From Bacillota bacterium (GTDB taxonomy: Bacteria > Bacillota > Clostridia > Oscillospirales > Ruminococcaceae), in assembly GCA_023396215.1 (NCBI GenBank), contig JAEWWW010000120.1, positions 1-12,588 on the forward strand: a stretch of 12,588 nucleotides of DNA, read 5' to 3'. A program made the position numbers and the translations under genes. The notes under the pieces are model-generated. The model did not search any database. It saw only the letters and a list, made by a program, of their open reading frames with translations, and was not told the origin of the DNA. Of the stretch, positions 1 through 6,373 are shown in pieces; positions within the stretch are counted from its first letter, which is position 1; each line of letters opens with the position of its first letter.

Positions 1-1923
1 GAGGTAGACCGCCAACTGATACTCGACCGGGGCGCCAACAAAAAGAGCTATTACCAGATTGTGAAGCAGCGTATTGAAAAAGAAACGGCCGATAAGGTTC
101 TGGCCTTTATCAGCGAGCATAAAATCAAGGGAGTCAACCTTGAGGAGGACACCAAGCGGTACTACCCCTACGGCGATTTTGCCGCCCAGCTTCTGGGCTT
201 CACCGGCAGCGACAATCAGGGGGCATACGGGCTTGAGGCCTACTATGACAGCGTTTTAAGCGGCACCCCGGGGCGGGTGGTTTCCATCAAAAATGCCAAG
301 GGCACCGACTTGAACATGCGTTATCAGGAGATGTACGAGGCGCAGGACGGCAACAGCCTGGTGCTGACCATCGACGAGGTGATACAGCACTACCTTGAAA
401 AGCACCTTGAAACGGCGGTCATCGAGCACGACATCAAAAACCGCGCGGTGGGCATCGTGATGGACGTCACCAACGGCGAGATTTTGGCCATGGCCACCGA
501 GCCGGATTTTGACCCCAACGAGCCCCTTGTGCTGGGCGACCCGGTGGCGCAGCAGGCGCTGTCGCAGTTTACCCCCGACAGTGAGGAGTATAAAAAATTT
601 TTGGGTCAGGCGCAGTTTGACCAGTGGCGCAACAAGGCTATCAGCGACCCCTACGAGCCGGGCTCGGTCTACAAGGTAATAACGGTATCCACCGCCCTTG
701 AAACCAAGTCGGTCAGCCTGAGCAGCAGCTTTTTCTGCCCCGGCTACCACATCGTCAGCGGGGTGCGCATCGGCTGCTGGAGGCCCTCTCCCGGCCACGG
801 CTCGCAAAACCTGACCGAAGCGATACAAAACAGCTGCAACCCGGCATTTATGATGATAGGCTCCCGCATCGGCGGTGAAAATACCTACGAGTTCTTCGAG
901 CGCTTTGGGCTCAGCTCGCCCACCGGCATCGACCTGCCCGGCGAGGCCGACAACAAGAGCCTTATTCAAACCAAGGCCAACCTGACCAAGCCCGGCGGGG
1001 TGGAGCTTGCCAGTACCTCCTTTGGGCAGAGCTTCAAGATATCGCCCATTCAGCTTATCAGCGCCATCGGCGCGGCGGTCAACGGTGGGGTGCTCTACCA
1101 GCCCTACGTGGTCAAACAGGTGCTGGACCCCGACGGCAACGTGGTATCCACCACCCAGCCGGTGGCCAAACGTCAGGTCATCTCAAAAGAAACCTCGGCG
1201 CTGGTGGCCCAACTGATGGAGTCGGTGGTAAAAGACGGCTCGGGCCGCAACGCCAACATCCCCGGCTACCGCATCGGCGGCAAGACCGGTACCTCTCAGA
1301 AGCTGGACGTGGAACGGCTCACCGGCAGAAAGGAGCATATCCTTTCCTTCATAGGCATCGCCCCGGCAGACGACCCCAAGATTGCGGTGCTGGTGCTGCT
1401 GGATACCCCCGCGCAGAGCTCCTTCGGCTCGGTTATCGCGGCCCCGGTAGTGGGCGCGGTGATGTCCGAGGTGCTGCCCTACATAGGCATCGAGCCAAAG
1501 TACACACAGGAAGAGCTTGAAAAGCTGGATATTGAGGTACCCAATCTCACCGGCAAGCTGCCCCACGACGCTCAGGGCGAGCTGACCCAACGCGGCCTTA
1601 AGGCGCGCATCGTGGGCAAGGGCGGCAGCGTGCTGCGGCAGATACCCGCGGGGCTGCAGATGATACCCCGCGGCGGCACCGTCATTCTCTACACCGACGA
1701 CGAGTCGATGAACACCCGCGTGGTGGTGCCCGATGTGGTGGGCATGACCGGCCAGCGGGCCAACCAGACCATTCTCAACGCGGGGCTGAATATCCGCCTA
1801 AATGGCGTGGATATCAAGCTTGCGGGGGCCACGGCGATGCGCCAAAACCCCGAGGCCGGCACCGAGGTGGAGCAGGGCACCATCGTTACGGTAGACTTTA
1901 TCGACACCAAGCAGGAGGGGTAA
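1..1923 (+). CDS. ftsI: Divisome class B penicillin-binding protein (FtsI/PBP2B/SpoVD family), 5'-truncated by window edge
   Basis: This is a D,D-transpeptidase that cross-links septal peptidoglycan outside the membrane, normally paired with the FtsW polymerase encoded downstream. The frame is open from base 1, so the start, the membrane anchor and part of the dimerisation domain lie upstream; the GTG at 61 is not a credible start. Numbering from the first codon seen (640 residues): the end of the dimerisation domain includes RYYPYG and LLGFTG; the transpeptidase domain spans about 145-485 with the nucleophile motif SVYK (S222, K225), SCN (278-280) and KTGT (from K428). Two C-terminal PASTA repeats follow, about 511-566 and 573-636. 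Two PASTA repeats resemble Bacillus PBP2B, whereas Bacillus SpoVD has one. Vegetative and sporulation-specific roles cannot be separated from sequence alone. The position at the head of murE-murF fits the usual dcw order. Confidence 0.93.
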   Translation, partial: EVDRQLILDRGANKKSYYQIVKQRIEKETADKVLAFISEHKIKGVNLEEDTKRYYPYGDFAAQLLGFTGSDNQGAYGLEAYYDSVLSGTPGRVVSIKNAKGTDLNMRYQEMYEAQDGNSLVLTIDEVIQHYLEKHLETAVIEHDIKNRAVGIVMDVTNGEILAMATEPDFDPNEPLVLGDPVAQQALSQFTPDSEEYKKFLGQAQFDQWRNKAISDPYEPGSVYKVITVSTALETKSVSLSSSFFCPGYHIVSGVRIGCWRPSPGHGSQNLTEAIQNSCNPAFMMIGSRIGGENTYEFFERFGLSSPTGIDLPGEADNKSLIQTKANLTKPGGVELASTSFGQSFKISPIQLISAIGAAVNGGVLYQPYVVKQVLDPDGNVVSTTQPVAKRQVISKETSALVAQLMESVVKDGSGRNANIPGYRIGGKTGTSQKLDVERLTGRKEHILSFIGIAPADDPKIAVLVLLDTPAQSSFGSVIAAPVVGAVMSEVLPYIGIEPKYTQEELEKLDIEVPNLTGKLPHDAQGELTQRGLKARIVGKGGSVLRQIPAGLQMIPRGGTVILYTDDESMNTRVVVPDVVGMTGQRANQTILNAGLNIRLNGVDIKLAGATAMRQNPEAGTEVEQGTIVTVDFIDTKQEG

Positions 1924-2024
1924 GGACTGCCTAAGGGCAGCACAGCCATCCGGCGGGCGGTTTGCCTGCCGCCCACACCACACCCAGGGGGCAGCCTCTC
2001 AAAACTTGATAAGGACAGTACGAC

Positions 2025-2091
2025 ATTCGACAGCCCACACGGTATTATGCCATAAACATTGAGGTATACTATCTAAGTTGGGCTGTCGGAT
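2025..2091 (+). repeat. Long inverted repeat with 41-base AT-rich loop upstream of murE
   Basis: CGACAGCCCA at 2028-2037 is exactly complementary to TGGGCTGTCG at 2079-2088. Three further pairs outside it (one of them G-U) give a 13-bp stem, 2025-2037 with 2079-2091. The loop, 2038-2078, is AT-rich and holds a TATACT hexamer. Only ATTTT follows the stem, so it is a poor intrinsic terminator. It may instead be an operator pair or an RNA switch element. Confidence 0.55.
2065..2070 (+). promoter_or_regulatory. Possible -10 element (TATACT) for murE
   Basis: TATACT matches the sigma-A -10 consensus at five of six positions and sits in an AT-rich island inside the loop of the inverted repeat. No good -35 hexamer exists 16-18 bases upstream and there is no extended -10 TG. 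It would give a murE leader of roughly 130 bases. Weak call. Confidence 0.25.
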
Positions 2092-2205
2092 TTTAGGACG
2101 GGGCCGAAAACGGGCCGGAGGCTTTCGGGCTTTCAGGCCGCTTCGGCAGGGGCCGTTTGCGCCCCTGTACGACAGTCTTACAGCGCGCTTAGGGGGAAGA
2201 GACAG

Positions 2206-3645
2206 ATGAAGCTTTACAAGCTGCTGGCAGGGGTAGAATATTCCCCGGCGGTGATTGACAGAGAAATCAAAAGTATATCCACCAATTCGCGGCAGATGCA
2301 GGAGGGCGACCTCTTTGTCTGCATCAGGGGCGAAAAAAGCGACGGACACGACTACGCCGCCGACGCCCTTAAGCGGGGGGCCGCGGCCATTGTGGCCGAG
2401 CGCGACCTCGGCCTTGACAACCAGATACTGGTATCCTCCTCCCGGATAGCCTACGGCAGGCTGTGCGCCAACTTTTTTGGCAGCCCGGCCCAGAAGCTCA
2501 AGCTCATCGGGGTCACCGGCACCAACGGCAAGACCACCGTTTCCAGCCTGATTAAGTATGTGCTGACCGCCACCGGGCATAAGGCGGGGCTGATTGGCAC
2601 CATCCAGAACGAGATAGGGGATATGGTCATCCCCGCAAAATACACCACCCCCGACCCCTTCATCCTGCAAAGCATGCTGGCACGGATGGTGGAGGCGGGC
2701 TGCGAATACGCGGTGATGGAGGTTTCCTCCCACGGGCTGGACCAGCACCGGCTGGAGGGCTGCCGCTTTGACACCGGCATCTTCACCAACCTGACCCAGG
2801 ACCATCTGGATTACCACAAAACTATGGAGAACTACTATCAGGCCAAAAAGAAGCTTTTTGATATTTCGGATAAGGCGGTTATCAATCTGGACGACGCCAC
2901 CGGCAGGCGGCTGCTTGCCGAGATAGCCTGCCCCGCCACCACCTTCTCGGTGGAGGACGACAGCGCCGATTACACCGCCCGCAGCATCACCCCGTCGGCC
3001 CACGGCAGCACCTTTGCGCTGGTGGGCAAGGGGGTTATCGCCCGCATCAGGCTGAAGATGCCGGGGGCGTTTTCGGTTTCCAACGCCATGGCTGCCGCCG
3101 CCTGCTGTCTGGGGCTGGGGCTTGAGCTGGGCGCGGTGGCCGACGCTTTGAGCAGCTGCCCCGGCGTGGTGGGCAGGGCAGAGGTCATCGCCATGCAGGA
3201 CGGCGTGCTGATTATCCGCGACTACGCCCACACCCCCGACGGCCTCGAGAAAATCATCACCGCCCTGCGGGAGTTCGCCACCGGGCGGGTGGTCACCCTC
3301 TTCGGCTGCGCCGGCAACCGGGACGCCACCAAGCGCCCCAAGATGGCCGCTGCCGCCGCCAGTCTTTCCGACTTCTGCATCCTCACCTCCGACAACCCCC
3401 GCAGCGAGGACGCCGACAAGATTATCGCCGACGCGCTGCCCGGCTTCGAGGGCTACAAGACCCCATATATTACCATCACCGACCGTTACCAGGCCATCAG
3501 GTGGGCATTGGAAAACAGCAGGCAAAATGATATACTCTTACTGGCCGGTAAGGGGCACGAGGATTATCAGGTGCTGGCCGACGAAACCATTTACTTTGAC
3601 GAGAAGGTTTTGGTCACCCAGCTTTTGGCCGAGCGGCAAGGCTGA
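2206..3645 (+). CDS. murE: UDP-N-acetylmuramoyl-tripeptide synthetase, probably meso-DAP-adding (MurE)
   Basis: This cytoplasmic ATP-dependent Mur ligase adds the third residue to UDP-MurNAc-L-Ala-D-Glu. Its 479 residues are close to the usual length. Visible motifs are the ATP-binding loop GVTGTNGKTT (102-111), the substrate-binding TTPD (147-150) and MEVSSHGLDQHR (171-182), and the AKKKLF segment, whose first lysine K214 corresponds to the carbamylated lysine of the family. RDYAHTPDGLEK (338-349) and LLAGKGHEDYQ (445-455) are also present. DNPR (396-399) is the motif associated with meso-diaminopimelate rather than lysine specificity, so a DAP-type wall is inferred. The ATG at 2206 is preceded by a purine-rich AGGGGGAAG site. 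murF follows after a 223-base repeat-bearing gap. Confidence 0.97.
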   Translation: MKLYKLLAGVEYSPAVIDREIKSISTNSRQMQEGDLFVCIRGEKSDGHDYAADALKRGAAAIVAERDLGLDNQILVSSSRIAYGRLCANFFGSPAQKLKLIGVTGTNGKTTVSSLIKYVLTATGHKAGLIGTIQNEIGDMVIPAKYTTPDPFILQSMLARMVEAGCEYAVMEVSSHGLDQHRLEGCRFDTGIFTNLTQDHLDYHKTMENYYQAKKKLFDISDKAVINLDDATGRRLLAEIACPATTFSVEDDSADYTARSITPSAHGSTFALVGKGVIARIRLKMPGAFSVSNAMAAAACCLGLGLELGAVADALSSCPGVVGRAEVIAMQDGVLIIRDYAHTPDGLEKIITALREFATGRVVTLFGCAGNRDATKRPKMAAAAASLSDFCILTSDNPRSEDADKIIADALPGFEGYKTPYITITDRYQAIRWALENSRQNDILLLAGKGHEDYQVLADETIYFDEKVLVTQLLAERQG

Positions 3646-3693
3646 ACCGCCGCTGGTATCATATAATGGCACTCGTAAAAAGCAGCAAGAAAA

Positions 3694-3790
3694 TTCCCCT
3701 CCTGGGAGGGGTGGCAGGCAAAGCCTGATGGGGTGGTTCCCCCGCGCCCGCGGCAAAACGCGGGCAGGCGAGGGGAGCGTGCTTCCCCGC
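3694..3790. repeat. Cluster of short hairpins resembling a dispersed palindromic intergenic repeat
   Basis: Five small palindromes follow each other: CCCCTCC/GGAGGGG (3696-3702 with 3705-3711), CAGGC/GCCTG (3715-3719 with 3723-3727), GGGG/CCCC (3730-3733 with 3739-3742), GCCCGCG/CGCGGGC (3746-3752 with 3759-3765) and GGGGA/TCCCC near 3772-3788. The wording around GGAGGGGTGGC and GGGGTGGTT resembles short palindromic repeats that I recall as scattered through intergenic regions of many bacterial genomes. Only one copy is present in this window, so repetitiveness is unproven. No T run follows, which argues against simple termination. Confidence 0.5.
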
Positions 3791-3815
3791 CCCCTTACCG
3801 ACAGACAAAAATAAC

Positions 3816-3847
3816 GCGAAGCCGCCCGCGGCACACAGCGGCTTCGC
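3816..3847 (+). repeat. Perfect 10-bp stem-loop immediately upstream of the murF ribosome binding site
   Basis: GCGAAGCCGC (3816-3825) pairs exactly with GCGGCTTCGC (3838-3847) around a 12-base loop. The stem ends three bases before the AAAGGAGG Shine-Dalgarno sequence at 3851-3858. There is no T tract, so termination is unlikely. It could stabilise a processed murF mRNA 5' end, or affect ribosome access; both are inferences. Confidence 0.6.
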
Positions 3848-3868
3848 ACCAAAGGAGGCGCAGAGCCA

Positions 3869-5227
3869 ATGGAAGCGCTCTCTCTTAAGGAGATAGCCGC
3901 CTGCCTGGGCGCGCAGCTTGATACCGACCTTATGATAACCGAAATCTGTACCGACTCACGCAAGGCAGCCCCCGGCGTGCTGTTTGTGGCGCTGGCAGGC
4001 AAACGCTTTGATGGGCACGACTACGTGGCGGCAGCCCTGAACAAGGGGGCCGCCTGTGCTGTCATACACCGCCCGGTGGATATCCCCGGAGCCCCCACCA
4101 TCACGGTGGCCGATACCCAGAAGGCGCTGCTTGCCATCGCGGCCCTCTACCGCAGCAAGCTGAGCCTCAGGCTGGTGGGGGTCACCGGCAGCGTGGGCAA
4201 AACCACCACCAAGGATATGATTGCCCGGGTGGTTTCGGCCCGGTACAAGACCCACAAAACCCAGGGCAACGAGAACAACGAAATCGGCGTGCCACACACC
4301 GTCTTTGCGCTGGATAGCAGCCATGAGGCCGCCGTGCTGGAGCTGGGCATGACCCAGCTTGGCGAGATAGAGGAGCTGGCCCTTGCGGTGCGCCCCGACA
4401 TCGGGGTGATTACCAACATCGGCGTTTCCCACATGGAAAGCCTCGGCTCCCGCGAAAATATCCTAAGGGCCAAGCTGGAGCTGCGGGCGGGGCTTGCCGA
4501 CGGCGCGCCGCTGCTGCTCTGCGGCGACAACGACCTGCTCTCCACCGTGAAGGACAGCCGCCTTAACCTCATTTTTTACGGCATAGAGAACCCCCGCTGC
4601 GCCATCCGCGCCAGCGGTATCACCGAAGAAAACGGTACAACGCATTTTACCCTGCACCACGCGGGCCAAAGCTACCCGGTGCTGCTGCCCTGTGTGGGGC
4701 GGCACAACGTGCTCAACGCGCTGGCCGGCTACGGGGTGGGCGTCCTGCTGGGCATCGCCCCAGAGGCCTGCGTAGAGGCGCTGGCGGGCTACCAGCCCTC
4801 CGGTATGCGCCAGCGGGTGGTGCAAAGCCCCAAGGGCTTCACCGTGGTGGAGGACTGCTACAACGCCAGCCCCGACTCGATGCGGGCGGCGCTGGCCACC
4901 CTGCGGGATTACCCACGCACCGGCCGCAGGATAGCCGTGCTTTCGGATATGCTGGAGCTGGGCAGTATCTCTGACCAGAGCCACCGTCAGGTGGGGCTGG
5001 CGGCGGCGGCTTCGGCCGACCTGCTGCTGACCTGGGGGCCGCAGGCGGCGCTGATACACAGCGCGGCGGCCGAGGCAGGCATGGGGGCGTCGGCCCGCCA
5101 CTATCAGGAAAAAGAGGAGCTTGCACAGGCGCTGATCGGTCTGGTGCGCCCGGGGGACGTGGTTTGGTTCAAGGGCAGCCGGGGCATGCGGCTGGAGGAA
5201 ATCATCGGCAGGCTTTACGGAGCATAA
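3869..5227 (+). CDS. murF: UDP-N-acetylmuramoyl-tripeptide--D-alanyl-D-alanine ligase (MurF)
   Basis: This cytoplasmic Mur ligase joins the D-Ala-D-Ala dipeptide to the UDP-MurNAc-tripeptide using ATP, giving the complete pentapeptide precursor for MraY. The 452 residues match the family length. Motifs are the ATP loop GVTGSVGKTTTK (104-115), GNENNEIGVP (133-142), LELGM (157-161), GRHNVLNALA (277-286), DCYNASPDSM (329-338), SDMLELG (359-365) and FKGSRGMRLE (434-443). The N-terminal part shares FDGHDY and the following alanine-rich helix with MurE, as expected for paralogues. The start has a strong AAAGGAGG site ten bases upstream of the ATG. mraY starts only 18 bases after the stop, so the two genes are probably co-transcribed. 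Confidence 0.97.
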   Translation: MEALSLKEIAACLGAQLDTDLMITEICTDSRKAAPGVLFVALAGKRFDGHDYVAAALNKGAACAVIHRPVDIPGAPTITVADTQKALLAIAALYRSKLSLRLVGVTGSVGKTTTKDMIARVVSARYKTHKTQGNENNEIGVPHTVFALDSSHEAAVLELGMTQLGEIEELALAVRPDIGVITNIGVSHMESLGSRENILRAKLELRAGLADGAPLLLCGDNDLLSTVKDSRLNLIFYGIENPRCAIRASGITEENGTTHFTLHHAGQSYPVLLPCVGRHNVLNALAGYGVGVLLGIAPEACVEALAGYQPSGMRQRVVQSPKGFTVVEDCYNASPDSMRAALATLRDYPRTGRRIAVLSDMLELGSISDQSHRQVGLAAAASADLLLTWGPQAALIHSAAAEAGMGASARHYQEKEELAQALIGLVRPGDVVWFKGSRGMRLEEIIGRLYGA

Positions 5228-5245
5228 CGGGGAGTGTAAGGATTA

Positions 5246-6262
5246 ATGAACGGTTCATGGATGGTTACAACGGCGCTGGTTGCCTTTGCGGTGACCGCCC
5301 TTTCGGGCATCTGGCTGGTGCCCTATCTGCGCAAGCTCAAATATGGGCAGACAATTCTCGACATCGGGCCGGCGTGGCACAAAAAGAAGCAGGGCACCCC
5401 CACCATGGGCGGGGTGATGTTCATTCTGGGTGTTACCGCCGCGGTGGTGGTGGGCTACTTTTCAATGACCACCAACAACGCCCACCAGCCCCAGCCCGAC
5501 GGCGGGGTTATCGCGGTGCGGCTGCTCTGCGGCATGGGCATGGCCCTCACCTTCGGCCTCATCGGCTTTTTTGACGACTACCTCAAGGTGGTGCGGCGGC
5601 AAAACCTGGGGCTCACCGCCCGGCAAAAGCTGCTGATGCAGCTGGCCACCGCCACCGTTTACATCGCCGCCATGCACCTGTGGGGCGGCCTTTCCACCAT
5701 CGTCGACGTCCCCTTCTGGGGGCAAATACAACTGGGCGGGCTTTACTACCCCTTCGCGGTGCTGATTATTGTCACCGGTACCGTCAACGCGGTCAACCTC
5801 ACCGACGGCGTGGACGGCCTCGCCGCCTCGGTCACCTTTGTGGCCGCCATGGCCTTTATGGTCATCGCCTCGGTGCTTAAGCTGTGGGCCATGAGCCTGC
5901 TGGCCACCGCCCTCGCTGCAGGCTGCATAGGCTTTCTTGTGTGGAACTTTCACCCCGCCAAGGTGTTTATGGGCGATACCGGCTCGCTGTTTTTAGGGGG
6001 CGTGCTGGTTGCTTTGGCATTTGGCATGGGTTTACCCATATTTTTGGCACCAATCGGCATAATATATATCATTGAGGCAGCCTCGGTGATGATACAGGTG
6101 GCTTACTTCAAGGCCACCGGGGGCAAGCGCATCTTCAAAATGACCCCCATCCACCACCACTACGAGATGTCGGGCTACAGTGAAACCAAAATTGTGGCGC
6201 TGTTTTCCTTCATCACCGCCGTGGGGTCTGCCGTGGCCATCGCGGCCGCGCTGCGGCTGTAG
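5246..6262 (+). CDS. mraY: Phospho-N-acetylmuramoyl-pentapeptide transferase (MraY)
   Basis: This integral membrane enzyme transfers phospho-MurNAc-pentapeptide from UDP to undecaprenyl phosphate, making lipid I. The 338 residues form about ten hydrophobic segments, with a long stretch of conserved polar loops on the cytoplasmic side. Signature motifs are KKKQGTPTMGG (46-56), the metal-binding FFDDYLK (108-114, D110/D111), NAVNLTDGVDGLA (181-193), FMGDTGSLFLGG (241-252) and TPIHHHYE (300-307). The ATG at 5246 is chosen because it lies 11 bases after GGGGAG (5229-5234); a second ATG at 5261 lacks a ribosome site. Downstream, a canonical cluster would have murD, but here ftsW is next. Confidence 0.97.
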   Translation: MNGSWMVTTALVAFAVTALSGIWLVPYLRKLKYGQTILDIGPAWHKKKQGTPTMGGVMFILGVTAAVVVGYFSMTTNNAHQPQPDGGVIAVRLLCGMGMALTFGLIGFFDDYLKVVRRQNLGLTARQKLLMQLATATVYIAAMHLWGGLSTIVDVPFWGQIQLGGLYYPFAVLIIVTGTVNAVNLTDGVDGLAASVTFVAAMAFMVIASVLKLWAMSLLATALAAGCIGFLVWNFHPAKVFMGDTGSLFLGGVLVALAFGMGLPIFLAPIGIIYIIEAASVMIQVAYFKATGGKRIFKMTPIHHHYEMSGYSETKIVALFSFITAVGSAVAIAAALRL

Positions 6263-6263
6263 G

Positions 6264-6300
6264 GCTTCTCCCGCAAGGCTGGGCGCTTTGCGCGGGAAGC
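6264..6300 (+). repeat. Stem-loop just after the mraY stop codon
   Basis: GCTT-CT-CCCGC (6264-6274) pairs with GCGGGAAGC (6292-6300) with a two-base bulge, giving nine pairs around a 17-base loop that can itself pair partly. No T run follows, so it is more likely an attenuating or mRNA-stability hairpin between mraY and ftsW than a terminator. Confidence 0.4.
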
Positions 6301-6317
6301 AGCAAAGAGATTTAGGC

Positions 6318-6359
6318 ATGTCCCAAGGGTTGTGTGCCCTTGAAGCAGCCTTGCATTAA
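6318..6359 (+). CDS. Possible 13-codon leader ORF upstream of ftsW
   Basis: An ATG at 6318 opens a short frame encoding MSQGLCALEAALH, ending with TAA at 6357-6359. The stop codon overlaps the AAGGGAG ribosome site proposed for ftsW (6358-6364), an arrangement that permits translational coupling. The upstream purines (AAAGAGA, 6304-6310) are only a modest ribosome site. Nothing in the peptide is recognisable, and chance cannot be excluded. Confidence 0.2.
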   Translation: MSQGLCALEAALH

Positions 6360-6373
6360 GGGAGTGGTTCAGG

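Larger units (their letters stand above)
1924..2205 (+). other. Structured intergenic leader between the PBP gene and murE
   Basis: These 282 bases hold no credible gene. In order they contain a small hairpin (CTGCC/GGCAG, 1927-1931 with 1936-1940), an 8-bp hairpin with one G-U pair (1951-1958 with 1964-1971) without a T run, a long inverted repeat (2025-2091) and a 7-bp hairpin CAGGGGC/GCCCCTG (2147-2153 with 2161-2167). The murE ribosome site lies in AGGGGGAAG at 2191-2199. The size of the gap contrasts with the tight spacing elsewhere in the cluster and suggests an internal promoter or RNA-level control; that is inference. Confidence 0.5.

Noticed and set aside
61..1923. GTG at 61 as the start of the penicillin-binding protein
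   Set aside because: The frame is open through base 1 and bases 1-60 read as ordinary PBP dimerisation-domain sequence; no membrane anchor is present, so the true start is upstream of the window.
1951..1971. GC hairpin after the PBP gene as a terminator
   Set aside because: No T run follows either strand of the stem.
1999..3525. Long minus-strand ORF (508 codons) opposite murE
   Set aside because: It is a mirror of murE codon bias in a GC-rich genome; the translation is Gly/His/Gln/Val-rich with no family motif.
3527..3814. 95-codon + strand ORF over the murE end and the repeat
   Set aside because: It overlaps the conserved murE C-terminus in another frame and runs into the hairpin cluster; it has no start context and no recognisable protein.
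6263..6373. Degraded murD remnant between mraY and ftsW
   Set aside because: The gap is only 111 bases and shows no Mur ligase motif in any frame.
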